Below are positions 8,845 to 16,823 of a DNA stretch of 64,000 bases, in pieces. The DNA is from Methanomassiliicoccales archaeon (lineage in GTDB: Archaea; Thermoplasmatota; Thermoplasmata; Methanomassiliicoccales; UBA472). The stretch's first letter is position 1. Each line of letters opens with the position of its first letter. The notes under the pieces are model-generated. The model did no database searches. It saw only the letters and a list, made by a program, of their open reading frames with translations, and was not told the DNA's origin. Made by a program: the position numbers and the translations under genes. Location: assembly GCA_026394395.1 (NCBI GenBank), contig JAPKYK010000001.1, positions 159,940-223,939 on the forward strand, read 5' to 3'.

Positions 8845-9300
8845 GTGGCGGGGACGGACGAGGCCAAGCGGATAGAGGAGCTGACCGAACGCATCGCCCA
8901 GCTCGAGGCCGCCTTCCGCCAGGTCTCCATCCCCTATGCCGAGCTGGTCACCCAGCTGGCCAACTTCCAGGAGACCGTGGGCAAGTACTTCCGGCTCATG
9001 GACCTGTACCAGCGGTACGGTGTGGTCTCGGTGGACACCATTCTACCGGAGGTCAAGGACCCCATATCCAAGGACATCCTGAGGATACTGCTGGACCGTC
9101 CTGACCTGAACATCTCCCAGCTGACCGAGGAGCTCAAGTCCCGCCGGGGGACCTCCTCCCGCCGCATCGTGCGGGACAAACTCAATGAGCTGTCCGAGCA
9201 GAAGCTAGTGGTGGAGGAGGCTGGAAGGAACGAGAAGACCTACCGCCTGTCAGAACAGGTGGTCAGGAAGTGGTCACAGGTGCTCGGCCTGTCCAAGTAG
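8845..9300 (+). CDS. Winged-helix DNA-binding protein with N-terminal coiled coil
   Basis: This 151-residue protein starts at GTG. Residues 3-45 are a predicted coiled coil (EAKRIEELTERIAQLEAAF). From about residue 65 a winged-helix domain follows: KDILRILLDRPDLNISQLTEEL, a recognition helix in RRIVRDKLNELSEQKLV and a wing at EEAGRNEKTYRLS. It resembles archaeal dimeric wHTH regulators. The target is unknown; the paired small-protein genes downstream are candidates. Confidence 0.65.
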   Translation: MAGTDEAKRIEELTERIAQLEAAFRQVSIPYAELVTQLANFQETVGKYFRLMDLYQRYGVVSVDTILPEVKDPISKDILRILLDRPDLNISQLTEELKSRRGTSSRRIVRDKLNELSEQKLVVEEAGRNEKTYRLSEQVVRKWSQVLGLSK

Positions 9301-9406
9301 AGTGACCACACGTACATAGGTGCATGAAACCACGGAACTCGAGAGAGAGGGAAAAGGCGGACGGACAGAGCCAAGTGCAGATCACGATGATGATGAGGTG
9401 AGGAGA

Positions 9407-9694
9407 ATGACGAACGACAAAATGCCAGATGCGGAACAGTTGAAGGAGATATTCGGAGTGCTCACGGAAAGCGTGCCCAAGCTATTGGACAGCGTGACAA
9501 AAGTACTTTACGGCTCTCAAGAGGGCACCAAGTTCGGTCAGTCGGTGGCCGCGTTCTACAAGGCGCTCAAGGACGCCGGCATGAGCAACGAGCAGGCGTT
9601 CGAGCTGACCAAGGAGTACATGTCCAACCTGAGCATCGGCGGGATGCTGAAGAACGTTGTAGGCGGCGCAAGCCAACACGAACACCATGATTGA
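9407..9694 (+). CDS. Small helical protein of unknown function, paralogue of 9706-9969
   Basis: I do not recognise the family. The 95 residues are helical and acidic and end in a His-rich tail (SQHEHHD). ATG 9407 follows GGTGAGGAG, a strong ribosome-binding site; the upstream in-frame GTG at 9320 is less likely. Its second half (FYKALKDAGMSNEQAFELTKEYMSNLS) aligns with that of the next gene, so the two are related. No membrane segment is clear here. The pair is probably co-transcribed. Confidence 0.6.
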   Translation: MTNDKMPDAEQLKEIFGVLTESVPKLLDSVTKVLYGSQEGTKFGQSVAAFYKALKDAGMSNEQAFELTKEYMSNLSIGGMLKNVVGGASQHEHHD

Positions 9695-9705
9695 GGTCCT
9701 AACAG

Positions 9706-9969
9706 ATGGCTAAAGTAAAGGGAGAGTGGACCGGTGACCGCTCGGCCATAGTTTACGTGGCCGCGGCGGCGCCGTGGTTGCTGTTGCGTTTGTCCGTCGC
9801 CTACCTGCGCATGAGGCGCAGAGCCAACAAGGAAGGCCGCCAGTTCTACCAGGCGCTGTTGAGGGACGGCGTCCCCCGCGAGCACGCACGTATGTTGGCG
9901 GACGAGTACTCCTCCAGCCTCTCCCTGGTCCGGATGATCAGGGAGAACCTGGGGAAGTTCACTTCCTGA
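9706..9969 (+). CDS. Small membrane-anchored protein of unknown function
   Basis: An 87-residue protein with an N-terminal hydrophobic stretch (IVYVAAAAPWLLLRLSVAYL), then a basic helix (RMRRRANKEGRQ) and FYQALLRDGVPREHARMLADEYSSSLS. That second half is homologous to the preceding gene. It looks like a membrane-tethered version of the same module, with 11 bases between the genes. Its last 11 bases overlap the convergent gene at 9959. Function is unknown. Confidence 0.6.
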   Translation: MAKVKGEWTGDRSAIVYVAAAAPWLLLRLSVAYLRMRRRANKEGRQFYQALLRDGVPREHARMLADEYSSSLSLVRMIRENLGKFTS

Positions 9970-10882
9970 ACAGGTACTCGGCGATGCCGAAGCCCACTTC
10001 GTCACTGTCGTCGTCAATGCGGTAGCGGGCCATGTTCTCGAACATTATGGAGCCGCGGTTGTCCTCGCCCTTGAACTCCATGATGGCCTTCTTCTTGACC
10101 TCGCCCTTGACGCCGTAGACCACGCCGTCCTTATCGTACATCGCCATGTACAGAGTGTTGGGACTGCCGTCCGCGTCGTACTCGGTGACCATGTCCACCT
10201 TCACTAAGGGCAGGGTCTCGCCGTCCACGAATATGAAACCGGCGTCGATGTCGCCCTTGTCCATGTACAGCTTGGTGACGTTGAACCCATATCCTTCGTT
10301 GAACTGGCAGGTGAGCCAGACCCAGGCGCGGGGTGCGGTCCAGTCCCTCTCTCCCCAAGAGTGGTCCCTCTCGCCCAAGGCCTTGATGTAATAGTCCTTG
10401 TCGCCGACCTTCAGCTGTCCCAGGACCTTGCCCATCTGCTCCAGATGCTCGGAGGCGACGGTTGCGGCCATGGCCTCCTTGTCCCCGGTCACGCAGTCGC
10501 GGTAGTTGAACATGGGGTTCAGTCCCTCGAACCGCAGCTCGAACTTGACCTTCACAGCGCTGTCCTCGCCCTTCTTTTGCATGGGCAGGTCGCCGTCGAA
10601 CTTCAGGTTCCAAACCTTCTCGTCCTCGACTTTCTCGAAGGTCACTCCCTTGACGGTAAGGTCGTTGCCATCGAACTCCACGGCCTCCTTCGTCCCCACC
10701 ATGGAGCCGTCGGGCATCATGAAGAAGCAGAACAGCATCTTCTCGTTCTTGTTAGGTTTCAGGCCAAGGCGCATGAAGCCGCAGATATCGTTCCCGCGGT
10801 CATAGAAGCTGAAATAGAAACTTTCGTTCCAGTTCTTCTGTTCGCCATGTTCGTGAATTACATCGGTTTCCACTGGAATCAT
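9959..10882 (-). CDS. CrtC/AttH-like beta-barrel protein
   Basis: The 307-residue protein is rich in beta strands and carries the signature GERDHSWGERDW near residue 170, followed by PRAWVWLTCQF. This motif is typical of the hydroxyneurosporene synthase (CrtC)/AttH lipocalin-like superfamily. No signal peptide or membrane segment is seen. It overlaps the upstream dikinase gene by 4 bases, so the two are translationally coupled. A lipid- or isoprenoid-like substrate is a plausible inference only. Confidence 0.6.
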   Translation of the reverse strand: MIPVETDVIHEHGEQKNWNESFYFSFYDRGNDICGFMRLGLKPNKNEKMLFCFFMMPDGSMVGTKEAVEFDGNDLTVKGVTFEKVEDEKVWNLKFDGDLPMQKKGEDSAVKVKFELRFEGLNPMFNYRDCVTGDKEAMAATVASEHLEQMGKVLGQLKVGDKDYYIKALGERDHSWGERDWTAPRAWVWLTCQFNEGYGFNVTKLYMDKGDIDAGFIFVDGETLPLVKVDMVTEYDADGSPNTLYMAMYDKDGVVYGVKGEVKKKAIMEFKGEDNRGSIMFENMARYRIDDDSDEVGFGIAEYLFRK

Positions 10883-13509
10883 CCTTCCCTGATATAGATC
10901 AGGCCTTCGTTGCCGTCAAGGGTTATCAGCTGACCCGTTATGAAGATTTTCGTTGCTCCCTTCACCGCGGTGACCGCCGGAATGCCGTATTCCCTTGACA
11001 CGACGGCCCCGTGGGAAAGTATCCCGCCAGTCTCGGTGATCAACCCTCCGATCTTGGAGAAGACCGCGGTCCATCCCGGGTCGGTGTTGGAGGTGACCAG
11101 TATCTCCCCCTCCCGGACCTCGGGCAGCTGCTCGATGGAATCGACCACTCGCACCCGGCCGGTGGCCACGCCCGGGCTGGCCGAAGTTCCGGTCAAGCGG
11201 GCGGCCCCAGCCTCGACCTGGACCGTGTCGTCGAACTCCACGCCTCCCTTCAGGAACTTGGGCGGCAGCTCGCCCTTCCAGCTGCGGAACTCCTCGATGC
11301 GGGCCGGCATCTCTTTCAACGCTTCCCATCCTTCTCCCTTGGCCAAGGCGAAGATCTCCTCCTTGGAGAGGAAGAATATCTCCTCCTCCTTGGCGATGAT
11401 CCCCTTGGCCAGGAACCGGCGGGCGTACTCCTTGTAGATCCTGCGCTCCCGGTACAGGATGTGGTCCAGATAATAGCGCTGGTTCTCCCGGAACATGAGG
11501 TAGACCTGGGCGAAATGCATTATGAGGCGGAAAACCCCGGCCTTGAAATAGCCCAGTTTCAACCTCCTCATCCGCGACAGAATCTCCGTCTCGGCCTCCT
11601 CCCTCTCCCGGACCTTGCGCTTCTCCAGGCTCTCCAGGTCGACCGGTGGCGACGAGACCAGGGAACGGACGATGTCCACCACCAGTCGGGGGTCCTCGCC
11701 CCAGCGGGGGAAGTAGAGCTCCCGGGTGTGGGAACGATGCCCGTACTTCGCGAGGAACGATTCGAAGTCCTTCCAATATGCGGCCATCTGGGGGTCGGTC
11801 CTCATCAGGGCCACCGCGTCCATCGAGCTGAGCGACAGCACCTTGTCCTTGACGTAGGGATCGTTCCTGGCGGTGTTGGCCAGGTGGTTGAGGGCTATGT
11901 TGGTCTCGATGGTCTTGTTGCCCTCCAGACCGCTGATCACCTTGGAGTACAGAGCGCCGTTGTTGTCCTGCAGCCAGTCCTGCAGCCAGCGTTTTATGAT
12001 CATGTTCATGCCGATGGAGTGGGCCACCATACCGTAGCGGATTAGGCGACAGTGCTTGAGCACCTTGCCATCCAGCTCCCAGGCCACATCCTCCAGCTTC
12101 TCGTCAGGGACGACCGTCAGGTCCCGGGCGTCGAAGCCCTTGGCCCATTCCATGAAGTCGGCGGCCCACTTGTTGTAGGCCTTGTCGGTGTTCAGTATGA
12201 CCCCATCTCTATCAAGGACGGAGATGCGCACCTCGGCCAGCACCCTGCGGAACAGCCTGGTCTTGGCGTTGACGATGCGGGCGTGGTCCTTCTCCGGGAA
12301 GTAGTTCAGCAGCTCCTTGGTGCGGGAGAACTTGGGGTTATAGATCAGCATTCCCTCGAGGACCTCGGCGTTGAAGTACACGTGCCCTTTGTGAATGCGC
12401 AGCAGCGGTTTGTCCGTCAGCTCGTGGTAGCCCATGATGGCGCTGCCCTCCCAGTTGACGTACTTGGTCAGCCACGGACCGAGGATGGAAAAGAACAAGG
12501 GGGAGGTGACATCCGCCCAGTACTCGTCGCCGTACCCTCTCGTCCATAGCGTGCGGTCCCCGCCTATGGTGGTGATAGGCCGTGATTGCAGGATGTATAT
12601 CTTGTCCCCCTCGGCCGCCCACTCTATGTCCTGCGGCCCGTTCATGTGTTGGTGCAGCTTCATGCCCAGTTTGGCCACCAGCTCCACCTTGGCTCTTGTG
12701 AGGGATGGCCGTCCCCGCTCGGCCTCCGGGACGTCCACCACCTTCTCCCCTTCAGGCGAAAGGAATATGGCCTGGGGCTTCACGCTGATGCTGGATTCCT
12801 TAAGCTCCCCGCTCTGGGGATCGCAGACGAAGCGGTCAGGCGTGACCAGCCCGGAGGCGATGGACTCGCCCAGCCCCCAGCTCGACTCGATGATTATACG
12901 CTCCTCCCCGCTCATGGGATCGGAGGTGAACATGATGCCCGAGGAATCGGCGTTGACCATGCGCTGGACGATGACGGCCATGCCCGTATCCAGGTGGCCA
13001 ATCTTCTTGTCGTGCCGGTAGCTGATGGCCCTTTCGTTCCAGTAAGAGGCCCAGCATCTCCTCACATGCTCCGCGACCTGGTCCTTGGTCACGTTCAGGA
13101 AGGTGTCCAGCTGCCCGGCGAAGGAGGCCTGCTCCAGGTCCTCAGCGATGGCCGAAGAGCGCACCGCCCAGAGGCTTTCCGGGCCCAGGGCGGCCATGCC
13201 CAGGTCCATCTGCTGCGACAGCTCCCGGTCCATCGGCGATGTCAGGATCGATGATCGTATGGACTCGGCGCAACGGGCCACCTTGAGGGCGTCCCCGTAC
13301 TCCAGGGTCCCCAAGGCCTCCTGGATGCAAATGCGCAGGTCGTTAGAGTCCAGGAAGCGTTCGTAGGCCGCGGTGGTGACCACCACTCCCTCCGGTACCG
13401 GGAACCCGGTCTTTATCAGGTCCGTTAGGTTGCGGGCCTTCCCGCCTATCTCCTTTTTGTTCCCGTCGCCCGACAGTGAGATGACATCCCCGTTCAATCG
13501 ATCCCTCAT
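10879..13509 (-). CDS. PEP-utilising dikinase, rifampin-phosphotransferase-like
   Basis: The 876-residue protein has three parts. An N-terminal PPDK-type ATP-grasp region starts at EIGGKARNLTDLIKTGFPVPEG and includes WAVRSSAIAEDL, FAGQLDTFLNV and QDIEWA. A middle domain of about 430 residues has no known catalytic motif. The C-terminal swivelling domain has the phospho-His in GGILSHGAVVSREYGIPAV. There is no PEP/pyruvate-binding barrel, so it is not a PEP synthase. Length and order match rifampin phosphotransferases, which transfer the ATP beta-phosphate to a small molecule. The acceptor here is unknown. Confidence 0.8.
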   Translation of the reverse strand: MRDRLNGDVISLSGDGNKKEIGGKARNLTDLIKTGFPVPEGVVVTTAAYERFLDSNDLRICIQEALGTLEYGDALKVARCAESIRSSILTSPMDRELSQQMDLGMAALGPESLWAVRSSAIAEDLEQASFAGQLDTFLNVTKDQVAEHVRRCWASYWNERAISYRHDKKIGHLDTGMAVIVQRMVNADSSGIMFTSDPMSGEERIIIESSWGLGESIASGLVTPDRFVCDPQSGELKESSISVKPQAIFLSPEGEKVVDVPEAERGRPSLTRAKVELVAKLGMKLHQHMNGPQDIEWAAEGDKIYILQSRPITTIGGDRTLWTRGYGDEYWADVTSPLFFSILGPWLTKYVNWEGSAIMGYHELTDKPLLRIHKGHVYFNAEVLEGMLIYNPKFSRTKELLNYFPEKDHARIVNAKTRLFRRVLAEVRISVLDRDGVILNTDKAYNKWAADFMEWAKGFDARDLTVVPDEKLEDVAWELDGKVLKHCRLIRYGMVAHSIGMNMIIKRWLQDWLQDNNGALYSKVISGLEGNKTIETNIALNHLANTARNDPYVKDKVLSLSSMDAVALMRTDPQMAAYWKDFESFLAKYGHRSHTRELYFPRWGEDPRLVVDIVRSLVSSPPVDLESLEKRKVREREEAETEILSRMRRLKLGYFKAGVFRLIMHFAQVYLMFRENQRYYLDHILYRERRIYKEYARRFLAKGIIAKEEEIFFLSKEEIFALAKGEGWEALKEMPARIEEFRSWKGELPPKFLKGGVEFDDTVQVEAGAARLTGTSASPGVATGRVRVVDSIEQLPEVREGEILVTSNTDPGWTAVFSKIGGLITETGGILSHGAVVSREYGIPAVTAVKGATKIFITGQLITLDGNEGLIYIREG

Positions 13510-13570
13510 GCCTTTCTGAGGCGGTGAAGGAACGCCATGCGGTCTTTAAACTATTTCCACTGGCGCAATT

Positions 13571-14374
13571 ATGAATAATCCCCCGTCAATATCCAGGGCG
13601 ATGAGGGAAACATTGGAATGGCTGGCCAGTAAAGTGGCCGGCGAGATCGGTATGAGCTGCTCGTTCAGCGAAATGGCTGCGGAGGTGGGGATGGGTGCGG
13701 ACGGCACCCCGACATGTCGCATCGACCAGGTGGCCGAAGAGGCGCTCCTGAGGTTGATGGACGAGCGCGAGGTCCCGCTGAACGTGCTCAGCGAGGAGGC
13801 CGGGCTCATCGACCGGGGCTACGAGCGGACCTTGGTAATGGACCCGGTGGACGGGACCTACAACGCCCTGATGGGCATACCTTTCTACAGTGTTTCGCTG
13901 GCCGTATGCACCAGGTCCATGAACGACGCCACTCACGCCATCGTGCGCAACCTGGTGACCGGCGACACGTTCTACGCCGAGAAGGGCCAGGGGGCCACCT
14001 GGAACGGGCGCCCCATCTATGTGCGAGCATTCGATCAGGCCAACTCGGTGCTCCTGGTCTACTTGGGCAAGTTCTGCGCCGCGGCCTCCAATGCCGTGGT
14101 GCACAAGGCCAGGAGGACCCGGTCCATGGGCTGTTCCTCCCTGGAGATGTGCCTGGTGGCCGCCGGCCTGGCCGACGGTTACTACATGAACTCTTCCGTG
14201 CGCAAGAGATCACTCCGGGTGGTGGACATCGCCGCCAGCGCCCTCGTCCTGCGCGAGGCCGGAGGCGAGCTCTACAATCTGAACGGTAACGTACTGGACA
14301 TGACCCTGGACCTGAAGGTCCGGGCCAACTGCCTGGCCGTGGGCGACGCGGCCGTACTGGAGTGGATAAGATGA
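13571..14374 (+). CDS. Inositol monophosphatase/fructose-1,6-bisphosphatase family phosphatase
   Basis: A 267-residue Mg2+-dependent phosphatase of the IMPase superfamily. The metal ligands are in LSEEAG (E75, E76) and VMDPVDGT (D91, D94), with RVVDIAASALVLREAGG supplying the late Asp. Archaeal members often hydrolyse both inositol-1-phosphate and fructose-1,6-bisphosphate. Its stop overlaps the NAD kinase start by 4 bases, a pairing seen in archaea where the two activities may even be fused. Confidence 0.87.
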   Translation: MNNPPSISRAMRETLEWLASKVAGEIGMSCSFSEMAAEVGMGADGTPTCRIDQVAEEALLRLMDEREVPLNVLSEEAGLIDRGYERTLVMDPVDGTYNALMGIPFYSVSLAVCTRSMNDATHAIVRNLVTGDTFYAEKGQGATWNGRPIYVRAFDQANSVLLVYLGKFCAAASNAVVHKARRTRSMGCSSLEMCLVAAGLADGYYMNSSVRKRSLRVVDIAASALVLREAGGELYNLNGNVLDMTLDLKVRANCLAVGDAAVLEWIR

Positions 14375-15180
14375 AGTTCGGGATGAGCGTCAACATGAAC
14401 ATACCCGACGCCCCCCGCATCGCCAAGAAGACCTTGGAGCTGCTGAAGGGACACGAGGTGCTGCTGGAGAAGGAGATGGCCGGCCGGTTCAAGGTCCAGG
14501 GTCACCGCCTCGACGATATGGAGGTGGACATGATGGTGACCATCGGCGGTGACGGCACGATACTACGGGCGCTGCAGCACAACAAGGCGCCCATATTCGG
14601 GGTCAACGCCGGGGACCTCGGCTTCCTGACCGCAGTGTCCGAGGATGAGCTTGATGAAGGGATAGACAACATCCTCCAGGGCCACTACGAGCTGGAAGCC
14701 CGCACCAAGCTGCAGACCACGGTGGGCGGGCAGCGCATGGCCGACGGCATGAACGAAGCGGTGGTGCACACCGCCCATGTGGTCAAGATACGTCCTTTTC
14801 AGGTGTTCGTGGACGGGGAGGTGGCGGTCAACGTCCGCGCCGACGGCATAGTGGTGGCCACGCCCACGGGTTCCACCTGCTACGCCATGAGCCTGGGCGC
14901 GCCGTTGGTGGACCCCCGGGTGGAGGCGTTGGTGATAGTGCCCATGGCCCCCTTTAAGTTCGCCGCCCGCCCGATCGTGGTCCCAGCCAGCAGCCGCATC
15001 ACCCTACAGATCGTCCGGCCCAAGGAATGCGTGGTAGTGGTGGACGGGCAGCAGGAGCTGCTTATGGCCGGCCACGAGACGGTGGAGTTCCAGGTCGCCC
15101 CGGACAAGGCCCGCTTCGTCAGTTTCGGCAAAGGATTCTACGCCCGTACCAGGGAAAAGCTGATGGGAACCCTATGCTGA
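14371..15180 (+). CDS. nadK: NAD kinase
   Basis: NAD kinase phosphorylates NAD to NADP. MVTIGGDGTILRAL has the catalytic GGDGT motif, GVNAGDLGFLTAV follows, GMNEAVV carries the conserved NE, and TPTGSTCYAMSLGAPLVDP is the NAD-binding loop. I chose ATG 14371 because it overlaps the previous stop as ATGA; GTG 14362 is the alternative. The gene also overlaps the JAMM gene by 7 bases, making a three-gene operon. Confidence 0.95.
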   Translation: MKFGMSVNMNIPDAPRIAKKTLELLKGHEVLLEKEMAGRFKVQGHRLDDMEVDMMVTIGGDGTILRALQHNKAPIFGVNAGDLGFLTAVSEDELDEGIDNILQGHYELEARTKLQTTVGGQRMADGMNEAVVHTAHVVKIRPFQVFVDGEVAVNVRADGIVVATPTGSTCYAMSLGAPLVDPRVEALVIVPMAPFKFAARPIVVPASSRITLQIVRPKECVVVVDGQQELLMAGHETVEFQVAPDKARFVSFGKGFYARTREKLMGTLC

Positions 15181-15554
15181 ACAGATTGAAGGGGATCGAC
15201 CGCTCCCTGCTGGAGATGATCAACGAGGCCGCCAGGGACAGCCTTCCCAACGAGTTCATCGCCCTGCTCCGGGCCGAAGACGGGGTGATACAGGAGCTTA
15301 TCCTGCTCCCAGGCACCCTGCAGGGAGAGAATTCCGCGCAGGTCATGCTGAACATGATGCCCATAGATTACACCGTTGTTGGTACGATCCACTCCCACCC
15401 TGGCTACGCAAACAGGCCGTCGGGGCAGGACCTGTCCTTCTTCCGCCATTACGGCGGGGTGCACATAATAACCTGCCAGCCTTTCGACGAGCGAAGCTGG
15501 CGGGCGTACAATTCCCAGGGCGGTAGGGTAACACTGCCGATCGTGGACCTCTAG
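15174..15554 (+). CDS. JAMM/MPN-domain metalloprotein
   Basis: The 126-residue protein is essentially one JAB/MPN+ domain. The zinc set is complete: E27, then IHSHPGYANRPSGQD with H73, H75, S83 and D86, which fits E...H-x-H-x7-S-x2-D. Related archaeal JAMM proteins cut SAMP/ubiquitin-like modifiers from targets. ATG 15174 overlaps the NAD kinase end. It is a second JAMM gene in this window, compact and without the N-terminal extension of the one at 26217. Its substrate is unknown. Confidence 0.85.
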   Translation: MLNRLKGIDRSLLEMINEAARDSLPNEFIALLRAEDGVIQELILLPGTLQGENSAQVMLNMMPIDYTVVGTIHSHPGYANRPSGQDLSFFRHYGGVHIITCQPFDERSWRAYNSQGGRVTLPIVDL

Positions 15555-16777
15555 AACACCCGGCTCTTCGGGCGTACGTCCCCTCGGGCCAAGGCTCCCA
15601 TACCAATGATGCTGCCTTCCCAGATGATCGTTCCCGGTTCGATCATGGCGTTGATGCCCGTCTTGACATCGTCTCCCATGATGACCCCCAGCTTGCGCCT
15701 GCCGCTGCTCATCAGCTGTCCCTTCGCCGAGACCCGGACCGTGCGGTCGTCGAAGCGCAGGTTGGCCACCTTGGTCCCGGCGCCGAAGTTGCAGCGCTCC
15801 CCGATGACGCTGTCCCCAATGTAATTGTGATGGGGCACGTGCGTTCCCTTCATTATTATGGAGTTCTTGATCTCCACCGCGCTGCCTACCCTGACCCCTT
15901 CGCCCAGGCAGGTGCAGGGCCGTATGTAGCAATTGGGCCCGATGTCGCAGCCCTTGGAGATGTAGACCGGGCCCTCGATGTAGCTGCCGCTGCGCACTGT
16001 CGCGCCTTCCTCTACGACCACCTCGCCCTTGAGCACCGCCCCCTCCTCCACCGTCCCCCGGACGTCCCTTTTTATGCGCCCCATCAGGAACTCGTTGGCC
16101 TTAAGCAGCTCCCAGGGATAGCCCACGTCCATCCACTCGCCCTTGATGCGCCGCACCAGCACCTCGCCCTCCGCGGCCATCATGTTCAGGGTGTCGGTGA
16201 ACTCGAACTCGCCCCGCGGGGACCGCTCCGTCCGATGAATGTAGCTGAACACCTCCGGGGTCAGGCCGAAAACGCCCCCGTTGATGAGGTTGGACGTGGG
16301 GATCGCCGGCTTCTCCACTATTCGCACCAACCTCTTTCCCTTGTGCTCCACGACGCCGAAGTGCTGTGGCTCGGCCACCTCCACCGTTCCCATGAAGGTG
16401 GTGCGGTCCTTGGAGAACGCCAACACCAGCTCTCCCAGGGACTCCGGGGCCATGACCACGTCCCCGTTCACGCAGATGAAATCATCGTCGATCGCTCCCT
16501 CCGCCACCCCCACGGCGTTGGCCGTCCCCAGCCTCTCCTTCTGCTCCAGGTAGGTGAGGTCCACGCCCATCTGCTGCCCGTCCCCGAAGAACTCCTTGAC
16601 CCGGTTGCTCTTCCAGCCCACCAGGAGGTACTGCTCCTTTATCCCCGCGTCCTTGAGGGCCTGCACCAGATGGGCCAGGTACGGCCTTCCGGCCAGGGTC
16701 AAGAGCGGCTTGGGTATGTTGCTGGTAAGCGGTCTCAGGCGGGTGCCTTCGCCGGCGGCTAGGATGAGTGCCTTCAT
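15551..16777 (-). CDS. glmU: Bifunctional sugar-1-phosphate nucleotidyltransferase/acetyltransferase (GlmU-like)
   Basis: The N-terminal half is a nucleotidyltransferase (KALILAAGEGTRLRPLT, IPKPLL, ICVNGDVV). The C-terminal half is a left-handed beta-helix with hexapeptide repeats (GAVLKGEVVVEEGATV, IGPNCYIRP, GVRVGSAVEI). The 408-residue layout matches archaeal GlmU, which acetylates GlcN-1-P and forms UDP-GlcNAc. Loss of co-substrate specificity in some homologues means dTDP- or UDP-glucose products are also possible. ATG 16777 is used; the codons upstream (MTFGLRK) are less likely. It lies downstream of GlmM. Confidence 0.88.
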   Translation of the reverse strand: MKALILAAGEGTRLRPLTSNIPKPLLTLAGRPYLAHLVQALKDAGIKEQYLLVGWKSNRVKEFFGDGQQMGVDLTYLEQKERLGTANAVGVAEGAIDDDFICVNGDVVMAPESLGELVLAFSKDRTTFMGTVEVAEPQHFGVVEHKGKRLVRIVEKPAIPTSNLINGGVFGLTPEVFSYIHRTERSPRGEFEFTDTLNMMAAEGEVLVRRIKGEWMDVGYPWELLKANEFLMGRIKRDVRGTVEEGAVLKGEVVVEEGATVRSGSYIEGPVYISKGCDIGPNCYIRPCTCLGEGVRVGSAVEIKNSIIMKGTHVPHHNYIGDSVIGERCNFGAGTKVANLRFDDRTVRVSAKGQLMSSGRRKLGVIMGDDVKTGINAMIEPGTIIWEGSIIGMGALARGDVRPKSRVF

Positions 16778-16823
16778 TTTTCTCAGTCCAAAGGTCAATG
16801 GGCGTTTTCCGTTAAATTTCTAT

